Position numbers and translations under genes: made by a program
Source: Tuberibacillus sp. Marseille-P3662
GTDB lineage: Bacteria; Bacillota; Bacilli; Bacillales; Sporolactobacillaceae
Assembly: GCF_900178005.1 (NCBI RefSeq)
Contig: NZ_FXBS01000004.1
Location: 124,001-188,000, forward strand
Length of the DNA: 64,000 bases
Reading direction: 5' to 3'
In this document: positions 7,715 to 15,531 of the stretch, in pieces
How positions within the stretch are numbered: the stretch's first letter is position 1
Layout of the letters: each line of letters starts with the position of its first letter
The notes under the pieces: model-generated
Seen by the model: only the letters and a program-made list of their open reading frames with translations
Database searches by the model: none
Told to the model about the DNA's origin: nothing

Positions 7715-8533
7715 TTAAGTATCAAGAAATTTTAGTATATATGACACAAGTTCGGTAGGTTGATCTTCCTGTACCAGGTGTCCCGCATTTGGTATTGAAA
7801 CAAATTCTGATGTATTCATTTTATTGTGCAATTTATTTCCTCTTTCAATTGGAATCCAACTGTCTTGTTCACCCCAAATTATGAGTACAGGCTTTTTGAT
7901 CTCATTGTAGAAAGATTCGATTTCATCGGTGTAACTTTCGTCGGCCTGTGCAATTTGACGATAAAATGCATCTTGACCTGTTGTACCTAGCCAAGGGTTA
8001 ATGATTCCATTCAATGTTTCTTTATCCATTGATTTATATTTTGCCCCTTGGACATAAGTTGAGACCATTGATTCATGGATGTATTCCGGGATTCCCTGAA
8101 AAGCCTTTTCGTATTTGTTAACATGCGTGAAAAAAGAAGATCCCCAAGGCGCAATAGCGACCGGGTCAATAAGTATTATTTTTTCAAATTCCCGTTTCTC
8201 CAAAAGATGCGTTCTTAAAACAGTGGTTCCCCCAAAATCATGTCCAACCACAATAGGGTTTTTCAGTTCCCAATAATCAAGAAGCTCTGAGAAAATCTTG
8301 TTTTGGACTCCAAGTGAAACATCCTCATCTGGCTTTTCAGACTGTCCATAACCCAATAGATCATAAAAATATACAGTAAACCATTGACTTAGTGCAGGAA
8401 TTATATTGCGCCAGTTAAATGATGACCATGGAGTTCCATGTATAAGGACAATAGGTGGACCCTCTCCCTTGATATCATAGCTGATCTGTCCGAACGATGA
8501 TGAAAAGCTTTTTGTTAGTTTAAATTGATCCAT
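7715..8533 (-). CDS. Alpha/beta hydrolase with aspartate nucleophile
   Basis: 272 residues with oxyanion-hole HGTPW (32-36), a nucleophile elbow GHDFGG placing Asp99 at the active site, probable acid Asp224 (WGEQDSW) and catalytic His252 (NAGHLVQED). An Asp rather than Ser nucleophile is typical of haloalkane dehalogenases and epoxide hydrolases, so it may open epoxides or remove halogens; substrate cannot be deduced. Cytoplasmic, no signal peptide. It stands alone on the minus strand, with the AAACGGGTGCTTTT motif downstream. Confidence 0.8.
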   Translation of the reverse strand: MDQFKLTKSFSSSFGQISYDIKGEGPPIVLIHGTPWSSFNWRNIIPALSQWFTVYFYDLLGYGQSEKPDEDVSLGVQNKIFSELLDYWELKNPIVVGHDFGGTTVLRTHLLEKREFEKIILIDPVAIAPWGSSFFTHVNKYEKAFQGIPEYIHESMVSTYVQGAKYKSMDKETLNGIINPWLGTTGQDAFYRQIAQADESYTDEIESFYNEIKKPVLIIWGEQDSWIPIERGNKLHNKMNTSEFVSIPNAGHLVQEDQPTELVSYILKFLDT

Positions 8534-8618
8534 ACTAATTTTCCTCCAATTATATTTAATTTACAGTTTATTATCCAATAACACATTTTCTTATTCAAAT
8601 TAATTGAGCCCCGGACAT

Positions 8619-8765
8619 CAGATTCCATCCGAGAACCAATTAATGCAACGGTATAATGTTAGTCGTACGACGATTCAGCAGGCAATTCATCAAAGTGGGA
8701 AGCTAGTTCCAGAGAAGCTGTCAAACAGTGTTAATGTTGTTAATGGCCCTTTTATGAACAGGTAA
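8619..8765 (+). pseudogene. GntR-family regulator fragment (HTH remnant)
   Basis: A plus-strand frame reads QIPSENQLMQRYNVSRTTI followed by QQAIHQ, the winged-helix core of GntR/HutC-type regulators (normally IPSExxLxxxxxVSRxTVRxA). The N-terminal part and everything after the wing are missing and there is no start codon. It is a remnant of an integrated-then-lost regulator and is the only plus-strand coding trace between 7.6 and 19 kb. Confidence 0.55.
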
Positions 8766-8828
8766 CTATTTGTACCTTATCCAAAAATTTTAAACAAGCG
8801 CGTCCAATTCCTATATAGAGCTCAATTT

Positions 8829-9331
8829 TTATATGTCTCTTCGATATCTCAATGAAATGTAGTCTTCCCCTTCAACGTTACTATAGGCTTCTTTTTCATG
8901 CATAAAATGAAATCCTTTTGCTTCATAAAAAGGAATACCTTTATCATTTCCTTTTAGCACAGATACCCATTGTTCCCTAGCCCCCTTATTACACTGTATA
9001 TCTGTTAAGTAGTTTAAAAGTTTAGTGCCTATCCCTTCTCGCCGGCGATTGGGATCCAGATATAAAACATAGACTTCACTTTTATCATCGTCTATTATCC
9101 GCCACCAATAGCCCCCACGACGATTCCATTGTCAAGTGCTACGAAATAACCATCCCATCCATCTGCTTCATCTAATTCACGATAGATACGATCGTCATTA
9201 TAAAATACTTGATTATTTCTTCTTATATTTTCCTGACTTTTGATATGCCCAATTGCGTCCTGCCTTCCTTCTATGCAAACCCTTGAAATACTTTCCACAT
9301 GTTCTGGCAGTCCTCTTTTAACTTCAATCAT
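8829..9331 (-). pseudogene. GNAT acetyltransferase with a single frameshift
   Basis: The frame starting at ATG 9331 gives 78 residues of a GNAT fold (VKRGLPEHVESISRVCIEG to FVALDNGIVVGAIGGG) and stops at 9095. Shifting by one base at the GGTGGCGGATAATAG site (about 9095-9105) the protein continues: IIDDDKSEVYVLYLDPNRRR, then EGIGTKLLNYL (acetyl-CoA loop), and FYEAKGFHFMHEKEAY to the end at 8829. Total about 166 residues, normal for GNAT. So one base was lost, or this is a sequencing error in a G-rich run. Acceptor unknown. Confidence 0.65.
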
Positions 9332-9473
9332 GCGTGCGACTCCCCCATTTATCTCTTTGTGAATTTAACTACAGATAAAAATATAGCTTCTCAACAATCC
9401 GGCCCTAAAGTGTTACGCATTTCTTAGGTCACGAAAGCTACCGATAACAAAATAAATTTATTAGATGATACTC

Positions 9474-9896
9474 TTAAGCTACTTTTTCGTGCTCTTCATT
9501 TTTATTGCCGAACACCGACTCAAAAAAGGTTAATATTAGTGGAACAATCAGCTTCGCTTCTAGAGAAAGATTAATGCTGCTCATAAATGTATCCACTGTA
9601 AAAATAGCGATCCAGTTTGTTGCAAATCCAAAAAGAAATTGGATAACAAACGCTGTTATCTTTCCCGATATTTTTTCAACGGATAAATCAGCTATAGCAC
9701 CAAAAACTAAATCAACTGGAGGCCCTAGAATAAAGATACCAATTACAAAAATGATGAATGACCAGATTGATTGATACTGAACACCAAGTATTCCAAAAAT
9801 CCCTGCTATTCCAAGGAAGTAAACCCCCAATATAATTCCTATTATAAATATACTAAAAAGTGCCATTCCGATTATAGTCTTTATCTTTTTTTTCAT
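9474..9896 (-). CDS. Small membrane protein resembling YrvL/YvrL regulators
   Basis: 140 residues with four hydrophobic helices (about 8-35, 44-66, 78-98, 110-128) and a charged C-terminal tail (GNKNEEHEKVA). The GVQYQS segment followed by a helix ending in GPPVDLV resembles the YrvL Pfam family, whose known member in B. subtilis (YvrL) negatively controls SigO; no SigO-like gene is nearby, so any such role is speculation. GGGGTG lies 13 bases before the ATG. A group II intron end abuts its upstream region. Confidence 0.45.
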   Translation of the reverse strand: MKKKIKTIIGMALFSIFIIGIILGVYFLGIAGIFGILGVQYQSIWSFIIFVIGIFILGPPVDLVFGAIADLSVEKISGKITAFVIQFLFGFATNWIAIFTVDTFMSSINLSLEAKLIVPLILTFFESVFGNKNEEHEKVA

Positions 9897-9949
9897 AGAT
9901 GGATTAATCTCACCCCTTCCACAAAACGGCCCGATTCTGACATACGATT

Positions 9950-10035
9950 GTTATAGTGATAGGTAAGCCTTTGAAGTTATCGCTAGCTCCCCACTTCACA
10001 CCGTACGTGCGACTTTCATCGTATACGGCGTTCCA
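9950..10035 (-). mobile_element. Orphan group II intron 3' end (domains V-VI)
   Basis: On the minus strand, GCCGTATACGATGAAAGTCG with the returning CACGTACGGTG forms a domain V hairpin with GAAA tetraloop (about 10000-10033). It is followed by GGGGAGCTAGCGATAAC, a domain VI-like arm with a candidate branch-point A, and the tail CCTATCACTATA at 9951-9967. The 5' part and the reverse transcriptase are absent. It matches the fossil at 7230-7321 over its length with scattered differences. Confidence 0.6.
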
Positions 10036-10057
10036 GAAATTTAATTCATTCACCTTT

Positions 10058-10219
10058 TTAAAGTTGTTTTTCACCTTTGAGCAAACAATCGATTGCAAAT
10101 ATCCCAATTAAAGCTATTGGGAAGCCAATAAGAAAAAAATAAATGTTTTTATTTAAACCAATTAACTCGGGCAAATAAAGAAAGAGAAACACCCAAACGA
10201 TTATTATGATTATCCTCAA
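10058..10219 (-). CDS. 53-residue two-helix membrane protein
   Basis: TTG at 10217-10219 opens a frame of 53 codons: five isoleucines in a row near the start, a first helix ending in LYLPELIG, a second helix (YFFLIGFPIALIGIFAI) and a polar tail LLKGEKQL. A weak GGGGA lies 12 bases upstream. Composition and start type match the other small membrane genes here. No family recognised. Confidence 0.4.
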   Translation of the reverse strand: MRIIIIIVWVFLFLYLPELIGLNKNIYFFLIGFPIALIGIFAIDCLLKGEKQL

Positions 10220-10318
10220 TTAAATTCCCATCCCCTACATACTAAAATACTCTCCTTAAACTTTTAGCACCATTAGAATCTGAAAATTCATACGTTAGTA
10301 ATGCTCCGACTTATTAAA

Positions 10319-10340
10319 AAAAGCACCCGTTTGCTTAACT
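10319..10340 (-). terminator. AAACGGGTGCTTTTTTT terminator
   Basis: Minus strand TTAAGCAAACGGGTGCTTTT followed by more T: a 5-bp AAGCA/TGCTT stem with T-run, overlapping the stop of the 55-residue gene. Best copy of the recurring motif. Confidence 0.5.
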
Positions 10341-10502
10341 AACATTTTCCTTTTTATTTGTTAGCTTTCTTATCAATTCGATTAGGACAAATAAAGAGAT
10401 TATAGCCATAAATGGGCCATTAAAATAATCGTGTCCCGAAAAATTTAAAAGCGATACGAAATTGCACAGAACTAACGATATAATCAATGGTATTAATTTC
10501 AA
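10335..10502 (-). CDS. 55-residue small membrane protein
   Basis: TTG start at 10500-10502 with GAGGTG 6 bases upstream. The product has two short hydrophobic helices (about 3-19 and 30-44) separated by NFSGHDYFNGPF and a basic tail (RKLTNKKENVS). It ends directly in the terminator motif. Family not recognised; conservation would need a search. Confidence 0.5.
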   Translation of the reverse strand: MKLIPLIISLVLCNFVSLLNFSGHDYFNGPFMAIISLFVLIELIRKLTNKKENVS

Positions 10503-10562
10503 ACTTTCACCTCTTTTTCATAAATCCAAATAATTATATGGAATGTTAATGTGGTTTAGAGA

Positions 10563-10829
10563 TTATGGTTCACTAATGCCTACTGCAAGTAAAAGAAAAT
10601 AAGCAAATCCTAACACTGCGCCATTTAATATAATTCCTATTATAATAAACCACAGTTTTTTTGATATGATTGCAAAAATAATTCCAACTACGGAAAGCAC
10701 CGTAAACACGCTTATAACCAGGGTCAAATTTGCATTAGGTCCTCTTGTTACAAAGCAAAAAATCACATTTATTACCGCTGTTAATAGTGATAAAACTCCT
10801 AATAAATCCTTTGCCCTTTTTTTATTCAA
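10563..10829 (-). CDS. Small membrane protein, three helices
   Basis: 88 residues from the TTG at 10827-10829, which has GGGGGA 8 bases upstream; the frame is open to 10865 but without a ribosome binding site there. Basic N-terminus (NKKRAKD) then three hydrophobic helices (about 10-27, 36-55, 58-82). The pattern of short basic head plus three or four helices is common in small DUF membrane proteins of Bacilli. Function unknown. Confidence 0.5.
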   Translation of the reverse strand: MNKKRAKDLLGVLSLLTAVINVIFCFVTRGPNANLTLVISVFTVLSVVGIIFAIISKKLWFIIIGIILNGAVLGFAYFLLLAVGISEP

Positions 10830-10944
10830 AGTTGCATCCCCCATCAAATTAATCATTTTGTTCAAAAAAGCGCACCGATTGAGGAAGGTCGTTATATGTA
10901 TGTTGACTGTGCTTTATTCCTGAAAAATCCCCTGTCATAAATAA

Positions 10945-10968
10945 GCAAAGAGCGACCCCCTTTGCTGC
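10945..10968 (-). terminator. Terminator after the 76-residue membrane gene
   Basis: Minus strand AGCAAAG-N9-CTTTGCT (7-bp stem) followed by TATTT, about 25 bases after the stop at 10990. Its AGCGACCCCCTTTGCT core on the plus strand resembles the AGCACCCGTTTGCT motif elsewhere in the strip. Confidence 0.5.
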
Positions 10969-10989
10969 AATCACCCTTCGGCTTTTTAT

Positions 10990-11220
10990 TTACGGTATTA
11001 ACGAACTTGTAATAGCAAACACAATAATGAGGATAGCAGTATAGAACTTTCCGACTTCTTTATTAGCCTTATCCCCTAATAATCTTCTAATAATGTATTC
11101 AGTTAGCCTAAAAAGCACAACTAGGATTAAGCAATAAGGAATAAGCCACAGAATATGTCCCCATATAGATTCAAATTCCGGATAATACATAACAATTATT
11201 AAGGCGAACATAACTGCCAT
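10990..11220 (-). CDS. Small membrane protein, probably N-terminally frameshifted
   Basis: 76 residues with three hydrophobic segments and a basic loop (RLLGDKANKEVGK). The coding pattern continues upstream of the first ATG in the same frame (KKLFKWICSGKDNDLASLLA) to about 11275 without a start codon. A GTG at 11302 with nearby GGGAG opens another frame that would join this one if one A were removed from the A6 run near 11280. So the original protein was probably about 100 residues and now has a frameshift, or translation begins at the internal ATG. Confidence 0.4.
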   Translation of the reverse strand: MAVMFALIIVMYYPEFESIWGHILWLIPYCLILVVLFRLTEYIIRRLLGDKANKEVGKFYTAILIIVFAITSSLIP

Positions 11221-11298
11221 CGCTAAAAGGCTAGCAAGGTCATTATCTTTTCCGCTACATATCCACTTAAATAACTTTTTTACCGCTCTGATAATACT

Positions 11299-11494
11299 TC
11301 ACTCCCTTGAACCCCTTATCGTTACACCAATCCGACTACCATAATATGAAAATAAAACCAGAAAAACATAATAAAAAAAGGCCTTTTCAAGAAAGGCGCT
11401 CGTTTCCCGAACAGTCTTTTCTGGTGTTAGCTTGTATTCTGTAATAAGCTTTTTAACTGCCTCTGAATTTATTCTGTGATTCGTTTACCTTCAT
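11299..11494 (-). pseudogene. Frameshifted small ORF
   Basis: An ATG at 11494 with GGGGGG upstream encodes only 13 codons (MKVNESQNKF...). An overlapping frame from 11484 to 11299 gives a protein-like run (NSEAVKKLITEYKLTPEKT, then VRETSAFLEKA) without start codon. Together they look like one small gene with a shift near codon 7-8. A stem of GCCTTT/AAAGGC with seven T at about 11383-11402 lies within it and could instead be a terminator, so the coding call is weak. Confidence 0.25.
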
Positions 11495-11656
11495 TCAATC
11501 CCCCCTTAAAGCATATCAATAGATTAATTGCCCTTCCAAAAAATTAACCTTTTCCCATCGCTTTCACAATACGTTACCCAGCAAACTGGCCCGATAAAAA
11601 GAAACACCTTAGACTCTCCAATTGATCAATGAGTCGACTACCATTTAACGATCATC

Positions 11657-12010
11657 TTATATGATTTTCCAACCTTTTTTGTCTAACATAGGTCGTTGAT
11701 TGGTTGACTTTATATTGCCGGATATGGAAAATGGTGCCCCACACCCAAAAAAAGTAGCAACCATAAGGCCTGCTATTATCGAAAACACCGTCGTCCAATG
11801 AAGTATTATAACAATGCTAATAATTGGTACAACTAAAGCGAGGATACCCATGACTTTATCTTTTGTTTTTATAGGACCCAATCCTTGATTATAATAATCT
11901 TGGTTAGCTTTCATACCCACAAGTACGCGCTCCTTCCGATCCAATTGAAAAAAATCCATATTATAATAATTATATGAAAATTCCTCCATTTTCACAATAC
12001 GTTTCTCCAT
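11657..12010 (-). CDS. Hypothetical protein with two C-terminal TM helices
   Basis: Up to 117 residues: a polar tyrosine-rich N-terminal half (SYNYYNMDFFQLDRKERV) and two hydrophobic helices at about 53-71 and 75-95 with a GCGAPF turn, then a basic tail. The start is uncertain: ATG at 12010, GTG seven codons in (GGAG 9 bases upstream) or the following ATG. Not recognised. It lies 60 bases downstream of the pbp1A gene on the same strand and may share its transcript. Confidence 0.4.
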   Translation of the reverse strand: MEKRIVKMEEFSYNYYNMDFFQLDRKERVLVGMKANQDYYNQGLGPIKTKDKVMGILALVVPIISIVIILHWTTVFSIIAGLMVATFFGCGAPFSISGNIKSTNQRPMLDKKGWKII

Positions 12011-12069
12011 AATCTAGATGAATCAAGGAACCTTCAATTTAAGGAAGACTGTCCCTTAAGGACAGCCTC

Positions 12070-14574
12070 TTATGAGTTATCATTCTTTGATTCGTTTTGG
12101 GGCTCTTGATCCCCTTCCTTAGATCCCGTCTCCCCGGTTTTTTCACTATTCTGCTTGTCATCGGTATTGCTTTCATTATCGCCCTGTCTATCGTCATCCC
12201 CGCTCTGACTTTGATCATCCGTGTTGTCGTCAGCGTTACTATCCTTATCCTGGCCGTTTTCGCCCTCTGCATGATTTTTGTCTGGGGCTTGTGATGGATC
12301 TTGGCTTTCTTGATCGTTCTGCTTTTTCTGGGAATCCTGATTGTTCTCGTCTTTCTTCTGTTGATCCTTGCGCTCATTTTTATTCTGTTGACTTTTCTTA
12401 TCAGGCTGCTCCCCATCAGGTTGCTTGTTTTGTTCTTTTTCCAGGTTCTGATCGGGTTGTTCTTGCTCTTGGTCATGTTGATGCTTTTGTTGTTTTGACG
12501 GTGTCTTTTGCTTTTGATCCGGGCTGTCGTTATCTTGTTGCTCGTCGCCCACGGACCTTGCCGGCTTAGACTTTTGCACGTACAGTGTATTTCCGGAGCC
12601 GCCGACTGAATCAGGTCTGTCAAAATCCGGTGTATCCGGGTCAGACATGCCTGTCATCAATTTTTTAAAAATGGCTTTAGCAATATCTTCCGACCCGTCG
12701 TAACGAATATAATGAACCTTGTTACCATCCTTGAATTTCGGGTACCCGGTCCAAATCGCGGCCGTGTATTGCGTCGTATATCCGGCAAACCACGAATCAA
12801 GCAAGCCGTCGCCAATGTTGTATTGTTCCCTTAGAGCATTCGGGATATTGGTTGATCCCGTCTTACCCGCGACCGGAATGCCAGATAAATGGGCTTTAGC
12901 CCCTGTACCGGACGTCATGACGGTTTTGAGCATGTCAGTCATCATGTAAGCCGTATAGTCATGCATGGCACGTACGGAATCATGATGAAATGTCTTGTCG
13001 TCCCCATTTTGAAAGATGATTTTCGTCACGCTATAGGGTTTATGATAGATTCCCTCATTGCCAAACGCTGCGTAAGCACCTGCCAGCTGCAGCGGTGTGA
13101 CACCCGAAGAAAGTCCGCCGATCGCTGCCGCTTCCGGAATGGGTTTTTCAAGATCAATGCCTAGGTGCTTGGCAAACTTAGTTGCCTTCTCTTTTCCAAC
13201 AGCCTGGAATGTTTTTAAAGCGGGAATGTTCCTTGACCATTCCAACGCCCTGCGCATGGTCATTGATCCCCAATATTCACCGTCCCATTCGTGAATGGGT
13301 GTTTCATCACTATAGGCATAGGGTTCATCTACAAGGGTATGATCCGTTGCCCAATGTAAGTATTCAATGGCCGGGCCATAATCAATAATCGGCTTGAACG
13401 TGGAACCGGGCGGGCTTTTTTCTTCAGTACCATAGTTGGTATCACCAATCGCAAGAAAGTCTCTTCCGCCGCCAACAGCCCGGATAGCCCCTGTTTGCGT
13501 ATCGATCAGGGCGACACCAGCTTCAAATGCTTCATCAGGATAATTGACTTGATCCGATTTTAAAAGCTGATCAACGTCTTTCTGTGCATCCATGTCCAAA
13601 GTCGTATAAATTTTCAAACCGCCTTGATAAAACTGTTCATCCGAAATGACCTCACGTTCAATCACCAATTCGTGGTAAACACGGTCAACAAATGCTTGAT
13701 AGGGTTGGTCCTTATCATTGTTATTGTCTTTTTGCTTCTTAACTAATTTCTCAACTGACATCGCTCTAGCTTTTTTGGCTTGTTTCTCTGATATTGCATC
13801 GGTTTGGACCATAGCATGTAAAACCTGATTCCTTCGATCAGCGGCTCTCTCGGGATATTGAAAGGGATTGTAGTAACTCGGTGCATTGGGCAAACCTGCA
13901 AGTAAAGCCATTTGCGAAACATTGAGTTGGGACAAATCTTTCGTACCAAAATAAGTCTTCGATGCCGTGATGAGCCCATAGGCCCCATTTCCGTAATAAA
14001 TATTGTTCAAATACACTTGTAGAATTTTGTCTTTGGAATAGCTTTGTTCAAGTTTCATCGCTAGATAAGCTTCTTTGACTTTACGGGGCAACGTTTTTTC
14101 TGGGGATAATATCGTTCTTTTCACGACCTGTTGGGTAATCGTACTGCCGCCTTCAGACCCCCATCCATTTTTGACGTTAGCAATCAACGCACCAAAAATA
14201 CGCCGGATATCGATGCCGCTATGCTGATAAAATCGCCTGTCTTCAATTGAAGTCACGGCTTTTTTCATCGTAGCCGGAACATCTTGTATGTCCACCTTCA
14301 TCCGGTTATGTTCTTTGAATAATGTCGTGACAAGCTTTCCGTCTTGATCATAAATTTGTGATGAAAAAGGGGTTTCTAGTCTTTCTGAGGTCAGCTCAGG
14401 CGCGCTCTGGATGATGGAGAAGATCCATATTGAACCCACTATGATAATCAGCAACACCGCAATGAGACAGTAGAGAATCATTTTTTTTAAAAGGCCCCCG
14501 CCTTTTTTCTTCCTGCTTCGAGCTCTTCTAGATCCATTTCGCCGCTCCATACGTGAACGATACTCATCCGCCAT
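12070..14574 (-). CDS. pbpA1-like: Class A penicillin-binding protein 1A
   Basis: 834 residues. A basic cytoplasmic tail, one membrane anchor (about 34-56), a GT51 glycosyltransferase domain with EDRRFYQHSG (112-121) and GGSTITQQ (143-150), then a transpeptidase domain with STFK (392-395), SRN (448-450) and KTGS (572-575). It polymerises and cross-links peptidoglycan outside the membrane. From about residue 677 to the end is a highly charged, Q/D/N/K/E-rich low-complexity tail of about 160 residues, longer than usual. Start ATG 14572-14574 has only a weak AAGGG. Equivalent to PonA/PBP1 of bacilli; exact ortholog not assigned. Confidence 0.9.
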   Translation of the reverse strand: MADEYRSRMERRNGSRRARSRKKKGGGLLKKMILYCLIAVLLIIIVGSIWIFSIIQSAPELTSERLETPFSSQIYDQDGKLVTTLFKEHNRMKVDIQDVPATMKKAVTSIEDRRFYQHSGIDIRRIFGALIANVKNGWGSEGGSTITQQVVKRTILSPEKTLPRKVKEAYLAMKLEQSYSKDKILQVYLNNIYYGNGAYGLITASKTYFGTKDLSQLNVSQMALLAGLPNAPSYYNPFQYPERAADRRNQVLHAMVQTDAISEKQAKKARAMSVEKLVKKQKDNNNDKDQPYQAFVDRVYHELVIEREVISDEQFYQGGLKIYTTLDMDAQKDVDQLLKSDQVNYPDEAFEAGVALIDTQTGAIRAVGGGRDFLAIGDTNYGTEEKSPPGSTFKPIIDYGPAIEYLHWATDHTLVDEPYAYSDETPIHEWDGEYWGSMTMRRALEWSRNIPALKTFQAVGKEKATKFAKHLGIDLEKPIPEAAAIGGLSSGVTPLQLAGAYAAFGNEGIYHKPYSVTKIIFQNGDDKTFHHDSVRAMHDYTAYMMTDMLKTVMTSGTGAKAHLSGIPVAGKTGSTNIPNALREQYNIGDGLLDSWFAGYTTQYTAAIWTGYPKFKDGNKVHYIRYDGSEDIAKAIFKKLMTGMSDPDTPDFDRPDSVGGSGNTLYVQKSKPARSVGDEQQDNDSPDQKQKTPSKQQKHQHDQEQEQPDQNLEKEQNKQPDGEQPDKKSQQNKNERKDQQKKDENNQDSQKKQNDQESQDPSQAPDKNHAEGENGQDKDSNADDNTDDQSQSGDDDRQGDNESNTDDKQNSEKTGETGSKEGDQEPQNESKNDNS

Positions 14575-14686
14575 CAAACATTCTGCCCTTCATATGATTT
14601 CTTGTTATCCAATGAATCATATGCACCGGGTTCAGAAAAGTTTCTAAAAAAAATGTTAGATACTGTGAGCAGCCCGAATACACGTA

Positions 14687-15531
14687 GAGCGGAAATCAAC
14701 ACCCTCCTCTCAAATAACAACAATGCTGGCGAAAGCAGCCTTAATAAAAGATTGTTGTTTTTTGAAGGTTTTATGAAAGCTACAGCATCAAAAATTGTTG
14801 ATTGGAGCGGAAGGTGCGAGACTCCTGCGGGACGAGCGGGACAGGTGAGACCCCACAGGCGATTAAGGATGATCAGCTAAATTCGTCACGTCCTGTGACA
14901 ACGCTGATCCTACCCACATCCTGTGGGCATGAGGAGGCTCACCGCACGCCCCGCGGAAAGCGAGCTCCTGGAGCGAAAATCAACACCCTCCTCTCAAATA
15001 GCAACAAAGTTGACGAAAACAGCCTTAATAAAAGATTGTTGTTTTTTGAAGGTTTATGAAAGCTATAGCATCAAAAATTGTTGATTGGAGCGGAAGGTGC
15101 GAGACTCCTGCGGGACGAGCGGGACAGGTGAGACCCCACAGGCGATTAAGGATGATCAGCTAAATTCGTCACGTCCTGTGACAACGCTGATCCTACCCAC
15201 ATCCTGTGGGCATGAGGAGGCTCACCGCACGCCCCGCGGAAAGCGAGCTCCTGGAGCGGAAATCAACACCCTCCTCTCAAATAGCAACAAAGTTGACGAA
15301 AACAGCCTTAATAAAAGATTGTTGTTTTTTGAAGGTTTATGAAAGCTATAGCATCAAAAATTGTTGATTGGAGCGGAAGGTGCGAGACTCCTGCGGGACG
15401 AGCGGGACAGGTGAGACCCCACAGGTGCAGAGCACCGAGGAGGCTCACCACACGCCCCGCGGAAAGCGAGCTCCTGGAGCGGAAATCAACACCCTCCTCT
15501 CAAATAGCAACAAAGTTGACGAAAACAGCCT
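14687..15531. repeat. Tandem array of dispersed repeat family A (three units plus a partial)
   Basis: Units begin at 14687, 14971 and 15254 (284, 283 and 223 bp) with a partial fourth from 15477 to 15531. Each carries GAGACTCCTGCGGGACGAG ... CCCCGCGGAAAGCGAG flanked by GTTGATT/AATCAAC ends. Units 1 and 2 contain an extra module of about 70 bp (15142-15212 in unit 2) made of nested stems GATCAGC/GCTGATC and GTCAC/GTGAC plus CCCAC/GTGGG; unit 3 lacks it. The left edge (14665-14688) carries GCAGCCCGAATACACGTAGA, the end of another subtype seen at 60.9 kb. Open frames here are repeat translations, not genes. Confidence 0.85.

Noticed and set aside
12039-12623. Long minus-strand frame of 194 codons and plus-strand hydrophobic frames over the PBP1A tail
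   Set aside because: They are shadows caused by the Q/D/N/K-rich repeats; the PBP1A frame has all the expected motifs.
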